A DNA stretch of 64,000 nt from Escherichia coli DSM 30083 = JCM 1649 = ATCC 11775 (GTDB lineage: Bacteria; Pseudomonadota; Gammaproteobacteria; Enterobacterales; Enterobacteriaceae), in the NCBI RefSeq assembly GCF_003697165.2, contig NZ_CP033092.2:3224001-3288000 (forward strand), read 5' to 3'. Shown one piece after another: positions 1 through 9,584 of this stretch; position 1 is the first letter of the stretch, and the number at the start of each line of letters is the position of its first letter. A model generated the notes under the pieces. The model did no database searches, had not been told where the DNA came from, and worked only from the letters and a program-made list of their open reading frames with translations. A program made the translations under genes and the position numbers.

Positions 1-1816
1 TGAGCAGATCGCCTTTCAGATCAAGACCTTCGGCAAAGGACTGTAAGCCCACCAGCACGCTACGCTCACCGTTGGCAACGCGTTTGCGGTGCAGTTCAAC
101 TAAGCGATAACGTGGCTGATCGCCCTGCACCAGCAACATCAGGCGTAAATCCGTCACATAGTCGAGAAAGCGCTGCATCGCACGCCCGCTGGCAAACAGC
201 ACCAACATACCGAGATGTTTTTTGCTCTCCACCTGTTCACGGAAAAAGGCCGCCATTTCGGCAATGTGCTGCTCTTCGTTGTCGATGGAAGGCTCAACGC
301 GCATCCGGGGAATAACAATTTTGCCCTGTTCACAGTGGTTAAAAGGGGAATCCAGTGCCACAAAACGGTCGCCCGCTTTCTCTTTCAGCCCACTCATCTC
401 CTGCAAACGCGAAAAACTGTTCAGCGAACGCAAGGTTGCGGAGGTAACAATAATGTGCGGAATACTGCGCCACAGCAGCCTTTCCAGCTGATCGCTGACA
501 CGTATTCCCACGCAGTGAAACCAAAGGTGTAGCTGCCCTTCGCGCTCTTCCCGCGTCGCCCATTTGGTCACCGGCGCACCGGAAGATTGCGCCAGAGACG
601 CCAGCCGCCAGAGTTTGCTTTGCGCCTCGAACATCCCCAATGCGCGGTTCATCTGCAAAATCAACCGATGCAGACGTACAATGTCATGGCTGCCGGTTTT
701 CTCACTTAAATCGTTAAGAAATAACTCCGCCAGGCCACGCAGCATCTCGGTGAGTTTTGCCAGCCGCTGGCAGATCTCCAGCACTTCATCTGGCAGTTCG
801 CCCATCGCAAAACGGTGCTCTGCCTCCTGCCCGGCAGGCATGTAGAGATTGAGAATGTTGTTTAACGAGGCGATAAGCTCATACAACTCTTCACAATGCG
901 CATTCAAACGTTCAGGGATCGCCAGCGGCGGGATGGTCTTCGGGCGAAACTGCTCCATGCAGGTAGCGACCAGTTTCGTGAACAAGTCCAGCTGTAGCCG
1001 ATACCACGGCGCGGTGATTTCGGCGCTCATCTCCAGCGCATCCCGCGCCACATCCGGCAGGTGATGACCTTCGTCCAGCACCAGCAGTAAATTTTTCGGG
1101 TCAGGCAATACCGCTTCGCTTTCCATCGCCGCCATCACCAGCGCATGGTTTGCCACCACCACTTCCGCTTCCTGAATTTCCCGACGAGCGACAAAAAACG
1201 GGCATTCGCGATAGTAATAACAGTTGCGGTTGAGGCAGCTGGCCTTGTCGGTACTCAAACGACGCCAGAGATCATCATCTATAGCGATATCAGTATGATC
1301 GCGCAGACCATCCCATTTATAAGTGTCGAGATCGCCCTTCAGCTTCGCACAACGTTTTTGCTCTTCCTGATTGTTCGGCGTCAGTTCATCGTCAAGAAAC
1401 GCCAGCAGATCCTGTTGCGTGGGCTCAGTGCTGGCGAGCGCTGTCAGATTACGCGGGCAAACGTAGCGCCCACGCCCAAAAGCGGCAGTGAATTTAAGAT
1501 CGGGAATGATCTTTTTCAGCAGCGGTAAATCTTTGCTGTAGATCTGATCCTGCAATGCCACGTTGGCGGTACTTACCACCAGCGTTTTTTGCTCTTCGCG
1601 GGCAATGGCGATGCCGGGGATCAAATAGGAGAGCGTTTTCCCAACGCCGGTAGGGGCTTCAATCGCCAGATGCCGCCCTTCTTCTCCGGCCAGCGTTTTG
1701 GCGACGTCCGCAATCATCTGCCGCTGCGGCGCACGGGGAATAAAGTCGGGGATCTGTTCCTGAAGCGCCTTATACCAGGCGGCAATTTGCGCTTTAAGCG
1801 CGGCGGTTAATGCCAT
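1..1816 (-). CDS. dinG: ATP-dependent DNA helicase DinG (3' end outside window)
   Basis: SOS-induced XPD-like superfamily 2 helicase with 5'-3' polarity and an iron-sulphur cluster, which unwinds R-loops, D-loops and forked DNA. The first 605 codons are visible; the family protein in E. coli is about 716 residues. The frame opens MALTAALKAQ at the ATG at 1816. Walker A EAPTGVGKT lies at residues 53-61. The four cluster cysteines are at 120, 194, 199 and 205 (the last three in CLNRNCYYYREC). A DEGH Walker B follows near residue 248. No internal stop was seen in the parts translated. A LexA box lies just upstream. The next gene leftwards is off the window. Confidence 0.96.
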   Translation of the reverse strand, partial: MALTAALKAQIAAWYKALQEQIPDFIPRAPQRQMIADVAKTLAGEEGRHLAIEAPTGVGKTLSYLIPGIAIAREEQKTLVVSTANVALQDQIYSKDLPLLKKIIPDLKFTAAFGRGRYVCPRNLTALASTEPTQQDLLAFLDDELTPNNQEEQKRCAKLKGDLDTYKWDGLRDHTDIAIDDDLWRRLSTDKASCLNRNCYYYRECPFFVARREIQEAEVVVANHALVMAAMESEAVLPDPKNLLLVLDEGHHLPDVARDALEMSAEITAPWYRLQLDLFTKLVATCMEQFRPKTIPPLAIPERLNAHCEELYELIASLNNILNLYMPAGQEAEHRFAMGELPDEVLEICQRLAKLTEMLRGLAELFLNDLSEKTGSHDIVRLHRLILQMNRALGMFEAQSKLWRLASLAQSSGAPVTKWATREEREGQLHLWFHCVGIRVSDQLERLLWRSIPHIIVTSATLRSLNSFSRLQEMSGLKEKAGDRFVALDSPFNHCEQGKIVIPRMRVEPSIDNEEQHIAEMAAFFREQVESKKHLGMLVLFASGRAMQRFLDYVTDLRLMLLVQGDQPRYRLVELHRKRVANGERSVLVGLQSFAEGLDLKGDLL

Positions 1817-1830
1817 GAGAAAACCTGAAA

Positions 1831-1850
1831 TACTGTATAAACAGCCAATA
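1831..1850 (-). promoter_or_regulatory. LexA (SOS) box of dinG
   Basis: The plus strand reads TACTGTATAAACAGCCAATA, 15 bases upstream of the dinG start. It fits the 20-bp LexA pattern CTG-N10-CAG with one half-site degenerated (CAA on this strand, TTG on the dinG strand). dinG is a known LexA target, so the box is probably functional but weaker than a consensus site. Confidence 0.85.
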
Positions 1851-1924
1851 TTGTGGCATTTTTCGGTTTTCAGGGGTAATGGTTTTTCTGTTTCGGGAAA
1901 GCGGCTCGCAATAACCAGCAGGAT

Positions 1925-2120
1925 GATGCGTAAAGCGCTTCGCGCTAAATTCGAACAACATGCAGAACTGCGTACACTCTTGCGGGCAACCGCGTCCGCA
2001 AAACTGGTTGAGCATACGCAAAATGATGCTTACTGGGGAGATGGCGGTAATGGTCAGGGCAAGAATCGCCTGGGGTACCTTTTAATGGCGTTGCGCGGAC
2101 AATTGGCTGCGGAGAAGTAA
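1925..2120 (+). pseudogene. ybiA: ybiA remnant (C-terminal 64 codons only)
   Basis: The frame from about 1925 (MRKALRAKFEQHAEL...) to the TAA at 2118-2120 matches the last 64 residues of YbiA, an N-glycosidase of damaged riboflavin intermediates that I recall as 160 residues in K-12. The conserved end motif NDAYWGDGG is present. The first ~95 residues are missing: upstream lies only the ~110-bp dinG promoter region. The frame stays open back to an ATG at 1815 that overlaps the dinG start codon, but those residues do not resemble YbiA and no ribosome-binding site is visible. I read this as a 5' deletion that left a dead gene. Confidence 0.8.
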
Positions 2121-2202
2121 CGCATCGGGTGGCTTGTGGGCGTTAAAACAGAGAAATCTTTTTGCCGCGCTCGCAAATGGCTGACAAGTGCTTGTTGTGA
2201 AA

Positions 2203-2302
2203 TGCCGGATGCGGCGCGAGCGCCTTATCCGGCCTACAAAAACATGCACATTCAATATATTGCAGAGTTCACGTAGGCCTGATAAGCGTAGCGCATCAGG
2301 CA
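2203..2302. repeat. Two REP elements (BIME) between ybiA remnant and rhlE
   Basis: Two REP-type imperfect palindromes are present. One is at 2203-2237 (TGCCGGATGCGGC ... CCTTATCCGGCCTAC) and one at 2273-2302 (GTAGGCCTGATAAGCG ... GCATCAGGCA). Such paired repeats are typical 3' ends of E. coli transcripts. A further small hairpin (ATGCCGGGC / GCCCGGCAT) at 2327-2345 lies just past the rhlE stop. Confidence 0.85.
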
Positions 2303-2352
2303 GTTTTGTGTTTGTCATCAGTCTCATGCCGGGCATAGCCCGGCATAAAAGA

Positions 2353-3714
2353 TTACTGCGCAGCGGCAGGTTTACGCGGACGGCGGCGACGTTGTTGTTC
2401 GCCTGCCGGTTTGGCATCGCCGAGACGACGAGACGGTTTTTCTGCGGGCTTCGCGTTACCAGACTTCGCACCACTTTCCGTACGGCGTGGTTGCTGTTGA
2501 CCGCGACCACCGCCCTGTCCACGACCGCCGCCACGTTGCTGGCGACCGTTCTGGATCGGTTCGGCTTTGATTGACGGGTCCGGCTCATACCCCGGAATCG
2601 CAATGCGCGGGATCTCTTTTTTCAGCAGTTTTTCGATATCACGCAGCAGTTTGTGTTCATCAACACACACCAGCGACAATGCTTCGCCAGTTGCCGCCGC
2701 ACGGCCAGTACGCCCGATACGGTGAACATAATCTTCCGGTACGTTTGGTAACTCATAGTTGACGACGTGCGGCAACTCTTCGATATCCAGACCGCGCGCA
2801 GCGATGTCAGTTGCCACCAGTACACGAATATCGCCCGATTTAAAATCGGCCAGCGCACGAGTACGCGCACCTTGCGATTTATTACCGTGGATCGCCGCAC
2901 TACGGATGCCGTCTTTATTAAGCTGTTCAGCCAGATGGTTAGCGCCATGTTTGGTACGGGTAAACACCAGCACCTGCTGCCAGTTCCCTTTCCCAATCAT
3001 ATGCGACAGCAATTCGCGTTTGCGTTTCTTATCGACAAAGTGAACGTGCTGGGTCACCTGATCAGACGCAGTATTGCGGCGTGCCACTTCGATTTCCAGC
3101 GGGTTGTGCAACAGTTTTTCCGCCAGGGCTTTAATATCGTCAGAGAAGGTCGCGGAGAACAACAGGTTCTGGCGCTTCGCTGGCAGTTTTGTTAACACGC
3201 GACGGATATCGTGGATAAAGCCCATGTCGAGCATGCGGTCAGCTTCATCAAGGACGAGGATTTCAACCTGATCCAGCTTCACTGCATTTTGATGTTCCAG
3301 GTCCAGCAGACGTCCCGGCGTTGCCACCAGCACATCAACGCCGCCGCGCAACTTCATCATTTGTGGGTTAATGCTGACACCGCCAAACACCACCAGCGAA
3401 CGAATGTTCAGATATTTGCTGTAATCACGGACGTTTTCGCCAATCTGCGCCGCCAGTTCACGGGTCGGGGTAAGAATGAGCGCGCGTACCGGACGACGCC
3501 CTTTGGCGTGCGGCTGGCGAGTGATCAGGTGTTGCAACAGCGGCAGCGTAAAGCCCGCTGTTTTGCCGGTACCGGTCTGGGCGCTGGCCATCAGGTCGCG
3601 GCCTTCCAGCACCGCAGGGATCGCCTGCTGCTGAATAGGGGTGGGTTCACGGTAACCCTGCTCGGCAACGGCGCGCAGGATATCAGGGCTTAAACCCAAA
3701 GAATCGAAAGACAT
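2353..3714 (-). CDS. rhlE: DEAD-box ATP-dependent RNA helicase RhlE
   Basis: Cytosolic RNA helicase that remodels rRNA during ribosome assembly and can stimulate the RNA degradosome. The protein is 453 residues, one fewer than the length I recall for K-12. All family motifs are visible: Q-motif region PTPIQQQAI near 25-33, motif I AQTGTGKT at 45-52, PTRELA at 83-88, DEAD at 156-159, SAT at 187-189 and motif VI HRIGRTGR at 331-338. A basic Arg/Gly/Gln-rich tail (RGGGRGQGGGRGQ) follows from about residue 390. It is divergent from cecR, and CecR has been reported to control it, consistent with the shared intergenic operator. Confidence 0.97.
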   Translation of the reverse strand: MSFDSLGLSPDILRAVAEQGYREPTPIQQQAIPAVLEGRDLMASAQTGTGKTAGFTLPLLQHLITRQPHAKGRRPVRALILTPTRELAAQIGENVRDYSKYLNIRSLVVFGGVSINPQMMKLRGGVDVLVATPGRLLDLEHQNAVKLDQVEILVLDEADRMLDMGFIHDIRRVLTKLPAKRQNLLFSATFSDDIKALAEKLLHNPLEIEVARRNTASDQVTQHVHFVDKKRKRELLSHMIGKGNWQQVLVFTRTKHGANHLAEQLNKDGIRSAAIHGNKSQGARTRALADFKSGDIRVLVATDIAARGLDIEELPHVVNYELPNVPEDYVHRIGRTGRAAATGEALSLVCVDEHKLLRDIEKLLKKEIPRIAIPGYEPDPSIKAEPIQNGRQQRGGGRGQGGGRGQQQPRRTESGAKSGNAKPAEKPSRRLGDAKPAGEQQRRRRPRKPAAAQ

Positions 3715-3907
3715 AACTACTCCGAACCGCCCCGACCGTTACCGGTGTAGTTTTCAGGGAGATACTGAAAAGGAAAATGACAAAAACCACAATGTCATGA
3801 GGGAGCGGAGTGTAGCAGTTTTTGTGACGCAGCGCATAAATTATCCCTGTGACTGGCGTAGCTAAAATTCTTAGCCATACTGGACAACTCCCCTATGGAG
3901 TCATAAT

Positions 3908-3929
3908 CTTAATCAATCATTTGATTAAG
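3908..3929. promoter_or_regulatory. Perfect inverted repeat, probable CecR operator
   Basis: CTTAATCAA, a 4-base spacer TCAT, then TTGATTAAG form a perfect 9-bp-arm palindrome ending 13 bases before the cecR ATG. TetR-family regulators bind such palindromes and usually repress themselves. The position in the rhlE/cecR divergent region fits joint control of rhlE and the cecR-ybhGFSR operon. Confidence 0.8.
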
Positions 3930-3942
3930 AATGGACTGTGCG

Positions 3943-4614
3943 ATGAATAATCCTGCCATGACAATCAAGGGTGAACAGGCGAAAAAACAGCTGATTGCTG
4001 CGGCACTGGCACAGTTTGGTGAATATGGAATGAACGCCACCACCCGCGAGATAGCCGCCCAGGCCGGGCAGAATATCGCAGCCATCACCTACTACTTCGG
4101 TTCGAAAGAAGATTTGTACCTCGCCTGCGCCCAGTGGATTGCTGATTTTATTGGCGAGCAGTTCCGTCCACACGCCGAAGAAGCCGAACGTTTGTTCGCA
4201 CAACCACAGCCGGATCGGGCAGCCATCCGTGAACTGATCCTTCGCGCCTGCAGAAACATGATTAAGCTGCTCACCCAGGATGACACCGTCAACCTCAGCA
4301 AATTTATCTCCCGTGAGCAGCTCTCTCCCACGGCAGCCTACCACCTGGTGCACGAACAGGTGATTAGTCCGCTACACAGTCACCTTACACGCCTGATTGC
4401 CGCCTGGACCGGCTGCGACGCTAGCGATACCCGCATGATCCTTCATACCCATGCGTTGATTGGTGAGATTCTGGCGTTTCGTCTTGGCAAAGAAACTATT
4501 CTGTTACGTACCGGCTGGACCGCGTTCGATGAAGAAAAGACCGAACTGATCAACCAGACGGTGACCTGTCATATTGACCTGATTTTGCAAGGATTATCGC
4601 AAAGGAGTTTGTAG
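3943..4614 (+). CDS. cecR: TetR-family regulator CecR (YbiH)
   Basis: One-component repressor of the downstream exporter operon and rhlE, linked to cefoperazone and chloramphenicol sensitivity. The 223-residue protein begins MNNPAMTIKG; an in-frame ATG 12 bases upstream (3931) is also possible, but it would sit nearly on the operator. The N-terminal helix-turn-helix covers about residues 10-60 (NATTREIAAQAGQNIAAITYYF is the recognition region). The rest is a helical ligand-binding domain. The stop TAG shares its last base with the GTG that opens ybhG, so the genes are translationally linked. Confidence 0.93.
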   Translation: MNNPAMTIKGEQAKKQLIAAALAQFGEYGMNATTREIAAQAGQNIAAITYYFGSKEDLYLACAQWIADFIGEQFRPHAEEAERLFAQPQPDRAAIRELILRACRNMIKLLTQDDTVNLSKFISREQLSPTAAYHLVHEQVISPLHSHLTRLIAAWTGCDASDTRMILHTHALIGEILAFRLGKETILLRTGWTAFDEEKTELINQTVTCHIDLILQGLSQRSL

Positions 4615-5612
4615 TGATGAAAAAACCTGTCGTGATCGGACTGGCGGTAGTAGTACTTGCCGCCGTGGTTGCCGGAGGCTACTGGTGGTATCAAAGCCGC
4701 CAGGATAACGGCCTGACGCTGTATGGCAACGTGGATATTCGTACGGTGAATCTTAGTTTCCGTGTTGGGGGGCGCGTTGAGTCGCTGGCGGTGGACGAAG
4801 GTGATGCGATCAAAGCGGGCCAGGTGCTGGGCGAACTGGATCACAAGCCGTATGAGATTGCCCTGATGCAGGCGAAAGCGGGCGTTTCGGTGGCTCAGGC
4901 GCAGTATGACCTGATGCTTGCCGGGTATCGCGATGAAGAAATCGCTCAGGCCGCCGCAGCGGTGAAACAGGCGCAAGCTGCCTATGACTATGCGCAGAAC
5001 TTCTATAACCGCCAGCAAGGACTGTGGAAAAGCCGCACCATTTCGGCAAATGACCTGGAAAATGCCCGCTCCTCGCGCGACCAGGCGCAGGCCACGCTGA
5101 AATCAGCGCAGGATAAATTGCGTCAGTACCGTTCCGGTAACCGCGAACAGGACATCGCCCAGGCGAAAGCCAGCCTCGAACAAGCGCAGGCGCAACTGGC
5201 GCAGGCGGAGCTGAATTTGCAGGACTCAACGTTGATAGCACCGTCTGATGGCACGCTGTTAACGCGCGCGGTAGAGCCCGGCACGGTGCTTAATGAAGGT
5301 GGCACGGTATTTACCGTCTCGCTGACGCGTCCGGTGTGGGTACGCGCCTATGTTGATGAACGTAATCTTGACCAGGCCCAGCCGGGGCGCAAAGTGCTGC
5401 TTTATACCGATGGTCGTCCGAACAAACCGTATCACGGGCAGATTGGTTTCGTTTCGCCGACTGCTGAATTTACCCCGAAAACCGTCGAAACACCGGATCT
5501 GCGTACCGACCTCGTCTATCGCCTGCGTATTGTGGTGACCGACGCCGATGATGCGTTACGCCAGGGAATGCCGGTAACGGTGCAATTCGGTGACGAGGCA
5601 GGACATGAATGA
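4614..5612 (+). CDS. ybhG: Membrane-fusion (HlyD-type) subunit YbhG of the YbhGFSR exporter
   Basis: Periplasmic adaptor that links the inner-membrane ABC transporter YbhFSR to an outer-membrane channel. It is 332 residues long, with an N-terminal signal anchor (residues 6-24, VVIGLAVVVLAAVVAGGYWW). A split lipoyl domain flanks a long Ala/Gln-rich helical hairpin at about residues 80-200 (repeated QAQAQLAQAEL-type heptads), followed by a beta-barrel domain. Translation may start at the GTG (4614) or the next ATG (4617). Its end overlaps ybhF by 8 bases. A role in drug export is inferred from the family and the CecR context. Confidence 0.93.
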   Translation: MMKKPVVIGLAVVVLAAVVAGGYWWYQSRQDNGLTLYGNVDIRTVNLSFRVGGRVESLAVDEGDAIKAGQVLGELDHKPYEIALMQAKAGVSVAQAQYDLMLAGYRDEEIAQAAAAVKQAQAAYDYAQNFYNRQQGLWKSRTISANDLENARSSRDQAQATLKSAQDKLRQYRSGNREQDIAQAKASLEQAQAQLAQAELNLQDSTLIAPSDGTLLTRAVEPGTVLNEGGTVFTVSLTRPVWVRAYVDERNLDQAQPGRKVLLYTDGRPNKPYHGQIGFVSPTAEFTPKTVETPDLRTDLVYRLRIVVTDADDALRQGMPVTVQFGDEAGHE

Positions 5613-7341
5613 TGCCGTTATCACGCTGAACGGCCTGGAAAAACGCTTTCCGGGCATGGACAAGCCCGCCGTCGCACCGCTCGACTGCACCATTCACGCC
5701 GGTTATGTGACGGGGCTGGTTGGGCCGGACGGTGCGGGCAAAACCACGCTGATGCGGATGCTGGCGGGATTACTGAAACCCGACAGCGGCAGTGCCACGG
5801 TGATTGGCTTTGATCCGATCAAAAACGACGCTGCGCTGCACGCCGTGCTCGGCTATATGCCGCAGAAATTCGGCCTGTATGAAGATCTGACGGTGATGGA
5901 AAATCTCAATCTGTACGCGGATTTGCGCAGCGTCACCGGCGAGGCACGGAAGCAGACTTTTGCTCGCCTGCTGGAGTTTACATCTCTTGGCCCGTTTACC
6001 GGACGCCTGGCGGGCAAGCTCTCCGGTGGGATGAAACAAAAACTCGGCCTGGCCTGTACCCTGGTAGGCGAACCGAAAGTGTTGCTGCTCGATGAACCCG
6101 GCGTCGGCGTTGACCCTATCTCACGGCGCGAACTGTGGCAGATGGTGCATGAGCTGGCGGGCGAAGGGATGTTAATCCTCTGGAGTACCTCGTATCTCGA
6201 CGAAGCCGAGCAGTGCCGTGACGTGTTACTGATGAACGAAGGCGAGCTGCTGTATCAGGGAGAACCGACGGCCCTGACTCAAACTATGGCCGGACGCAGC
6301 TTTCTGATGACCAGCCCGCACGAGGGCAACCGCAAACTGTTGCAACGGGCATTGAAACTGCCGCAGGTCAGCGACGGCATGATTCAGGGGAAATCGGTAC
6401 GTCTGATCCTCAAAAAAGAGACCACGCCAGACGATATTCGCCATGCCGACGGGATGCCGGAAATCGACATCAACGAAACTACGCCGCGTTTTGAAGATGC
6501 GTTTATTGATTTGCTGGGCGGTGCCGGAACCTCGGAATCGCCGCTGGGCGCAATATTACATACGGTAGAAGGCACACCCGGCGAGACGGTGATCGAAGCG
6601 AAGGAACTAACCAAGAAATTTGGTGATTTTGCCGCCACCGATCACGTCAACTTTGCCGTTAAACGCGGGGAGATTTTTGGTTTGCTCGGACCAAACGGCG
6701 CGGGTAAATCGACCACCTTTAAGATGATGTGCGGTTTGCTGGTACCGACCTCTGGTCAGGCCCTGGTGCTGGGCATGGATCTGAAAGAGAGTTCCGGTAA
6801 AGCGCGCCAGCATCTCGGCTATATGGCGCAAAAATTTTCGCTCTACGGCAACCTGACGGTCGAACAGAATTTACGCTTTTTCTCTGGTGTGTATGGCTTA
6901 CGCGGTCGGGCGCAGAACGAAAAAATCTCCCGTATGAGCGAGGCGTTCGGCCTGAAAAGTATCGCCTCCCACGCGACCGATGAACTGCCATTAGGTTTTA
7001 AACAGCGGCTGGCGCTGGCCTGTTCGCTGATGCATGAACCGGACATTCTGTTTCTCGACGAACCGACGTCCGGCGTTGATCCCCTCACCCGCCGTGAATT
7101 TTGGCTACATATCAACAGTATGGTAGAGAAAGGCGTCACGGTGATGGTCACCACCCACTTTATGGATGAAGCGGAATATTGCGACCGCATCGGCTTGGTG
7201 TACCGCGGGAAATTAATCGCCAGCGGCACACCGGACGATTTGAAAGCGCAGTCGGCCAACGATGAACAACCCGATCCCACTATGGAGCAAGCCTTTATTC
7301 AGTTGATCCACGACTGGGATAAGGAGCATAGCAATGAGTAA
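5605..7341 (+). CDS. ybhF: Tandem ABC-transporter ATPase YbhF
   Basis: Fused double nucleotide-binding protein of 578 residues. The first half has Walker A GPDGAGKT (residues 40-47), signature LSGGMKQK and Walker B LLLDEP. The second half has GPNGAGKST near residue 362, a degenerate signature LPLGFKQR and FLDEPTSGVD. The start is the ATG at 5605 (MNDAVITLNG), which overlaps the end of ybhG; a frame extension to 5590 has no ribosome-binding site. Two dissimilar ATPase halves with two separate permeases (YbhS, YbhR) suggest a heteromeric exporter. Reported phenotypes include tetracycline efflux and cation/H+ exchange; the physiological substrate is unknown. Confidence 0.95.
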   Translation: MNDAVITLNGLEKRFPGMDKPAVAPLDCTIHAGYVTGLVGPDGAGKTTLMRMLAGLLKPDSGSATVIGFDPIKNDAALHAVLGYMPQKFGLYEDLTVMENLNLYADLRSVTGEARKQTFARLLEFTSLGPFTGRLAGKLSGGMKQKLGLACTLVGEPKVLLLDEPGVGVDPISRRELWQMVHELAGEGMLILWSTSYLDEAEQCRDVLLMNEGELLYQGEPTALTQTMAGRSFLMTSPHEGNRKLLQRALKLPQVSDGMIQGKSVRLILKKETTPDDIRHADGMPEIDINETTPRFEDAFIDLLGGAGTSESPLGAILHTVEGTPGETVIEAKELTKKFGDFAATDHVNFAVKRGEIFGLLGPNGAGKSTTFKMMCGLLVPTSGQALVLGMDLKESSGKARQHLGYMAQKFSLYGNLTVEQNLRFFSGVYGLRGRAQNEKISRMSEAFGLKSIASHATDELPLGFKQRLALACSLMHEPDILFLDEPTSGVDPLTRREFWLHINSMVEKGVTVMVTTHFMDEAEYCDRIGLVYRGKLIASGTPDDLKAQSANDEQPDPTMEQAFIQLIHDWDKEHSNE

Positions 7342-8467
7342 TCCGATCCTGTCCTGGCGTCGCGTGCGGGCGCTGTGCGTCAAAGAGACACGGCAGATCG
7401 TTCGCGATCCGAGTAGCTGGCTGATTGCGGTAGTGATCCCACTGCTACTGCTGTTTATTTTTGGATACGGCATTAACCTCGACTCCAGCAAGCTGCGCGT
7501 CGGGATTTTACTGGAACAGCGTAGCGAAGCGGCGCTGGATTTCACCCACACCATGACCGGTTCGCCCTACATCGACGCCACCATCAGCGATAACCGTCAG
7601 GAACTGATCGCCAAAATGCAGGCGGGGAAAATTCGCGGTCTGGTGGTTATTCCGGTGGATTTCGCCGAACAGATGGAGCGCGCCAACGCCACCGCACCGA
7701 TTCAGGTGATCACCGACGGCAGTGAGCCGAATACCGCTAACTTTGTGCAGGGGTATGTCGAAGGGATCTGGCAGATCTGGCAAATGCAGCGCGCGGAGGA
7801 TAACGGGCAGACTTTTGAACCGCTTATTGATGTACAAACCCGCTACTGGTTTAACCCCGCGGCGATAAGCCAGCACTTTATTATCCCCGGTGCGGTGACC
7901 ATTATCATGACGGTCATCGGCGCGATTCTCACCTCGCTGGTGGTAGCGCGAGAATGGGAACGCGGCACCATGGAGGCTTTGCTCTCTACGGAGATTACCC
8001 GCACGGAGCTGCTGCTGTGTAAGCTGATCCCTTATTACTTTCTCGGGATGCTGGCGATGTTGCTGTGTATGCTGGTGTCGGTGTTTATTCTCGGCGTGCC
8101 GTATCGCGGGTCGCTGCTGATTCTGTTTTTTATCTCCAGCCTGTTTTTACTCAGTACCCTGGGGATGGGGCTGCTGATTTCCACGATTACCCGCAACCAG
8201 TTCAACGCCGCTCAGGTGGCCCTGAACGCGGCTTTTCTGCCGTCGATTATGCTTTCCGGCTTTATATTTCAGATAGACAGTATGCCCGCGGTGATCCGCG
8301 CGGTGACGTACATTATTCCCGCACGTTATTTCGTCAGCACCCTGCAAAGCCTGTTCCTCGCCGGGAATATTCCAGTGGTGCTGATAGTGAACGTGCTGTT
8401 TTTGATCGCTTCGGCGGTGATGTTTATCGGCCTGACGTGGCTGAAAATCAAACGTCGGCTGGATTAG
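7334..8467 (+). CDS. ybhS: ABC-2 type permease YbhS
   Basis: Inner-membrane permease of the YbhGFSR exporter, 377 residues. There is one N-terminal transmembrane segment (about residues 28-46, [19 protein letters not shown]), a large periplasmic loop and a C-terminal block of about five transmembrane helices from residue 180. The conserved [16 protein letters not shown] segment of ABC-2 permeases precedes the second helix group. It overlaps the end of ybhF by 8 bases and is followed 10 bases later by its paralogue ybhR, so the two probably pair as a heterodimer. Confidence 0.94.
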
Positions 8468-8477
8468 GGAGAAGAGC

Positions 8478-9584
8478 ATGTTTCATCGCTTATGGACGTT
8501 AATCCGCAAAGAGTTGCAGTCGCTGCTGCGCGAACCGCAAACCCGCGCAATTCTGATTTTACCCGTGCTAATTCAGGTGATCCTGTTCCCGTTCGCCGCC
8601 ACGCTGGAAGTGACCAACGCCACCATCGCCATCTACGATGAAGATAACGGCGAGCACTCGGTAGAACTTACTCAACGTTTTGCCCGCGCCAGCGCCTTTA
8701 CCCATGTGCTGCTGCTGAAAAGCCCGCAGGAGATCCGCCCGACCATCGACACACAAAAGGCGTTACTACTGGTGCGTTTCCCGGCTGACTTCTCGCGCAA
8801 ACTGGATACCTTCCAGACCGCGCCGTTGCAGTTGATCCTCGACGGGCGTAACTCCAACAGTGCGCAAATTGCCGCCAACTACCTGCAACAGATCGTCAAA
8901 AATTATCAGCAGGAGCTGCTGGAAGGAAAACCGAAACCCAACAACAGCGAGCTGGTGGTACGCAACTGGTATAACCCGAATCTCGACTACAAATGGTTTG
9001 TGGTGCCGTCGCTGATCGCCATGATCACCACTATCGGCGTAATGATAGTCACTTCACTTTCCGTCGCCCGTGAACGTGAACAAGGTACGCTCGATCAGTT
9101 GCTGGTTTCGCCCCTCACCACCTGGCAGATATTCATCGGCAAAGCCGTACCGGCATTAATTGTCGCCACCTTCCAGGCCACCATTGTGCTGGCGATTGGT
9201 ATCTGGGCGTATCAAATCCCCTTCGCCGGATCGCTGGCGCTGTTCTACTTCACGATGGTGATTTACGGTTTATCGCTGGTGGGATTCGGTCTGTTGATTT
9301 CATCACTCTGTTCAACACAACAGCAGGCGTTTATCGGCGTGTTTGTCTTTATGATGCCCGCCATTCTCCTTTCCGGTTACGTTTCGCCGGTGGAAAACAT
9401 GCCAGTGTGGCTGCAAAATCTGACGTGGATTAACCCTATTCGCCACTTTACGGACATTACCAAGCAGATTTATTTGAAGGATGCGAGTCTGGATATTGTG
9501 TGGAATAGTTTGTGGCCGCTACTGGTGATAACGGCCACGACAGGGTCAGCGGCGTACGCGATGTTTAGACGTAAGGTGATGTAA
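8478..9584 (+). CDS. ybhR: ABC-2 type permease YbhR
   Basis: Second permease of the exporter, 368 residues, with the same architecture as YbhS: one N-terminal helix (about 22-42), a periplasmic domain, then helices from about residue 173. The diagnostic [20 protein letters not shown] segment is present. The ribosome-binding site GGGAGAAG lies before the ATG. It is the last gene of the cecR operon. Its final 39 bases overlap, tail to tail, the end of ybhQ on the other strand. Confidence 0.94.

Noticed and set aside
1815..1924. An ATG at 1815 as start of an intact 101-residue gene
   Set aside because: The first 37 residues translate the dinG promoter region and LexA box, with no ribosome-binding site; only the C-terminal part resembles YbiA.
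2082..2603. A 173-codon minus-strand frame over the end of rhlE and the REP region
   Set aside because: It overlaps the rhlE coding sequence in another frame and reads through REP repeats.
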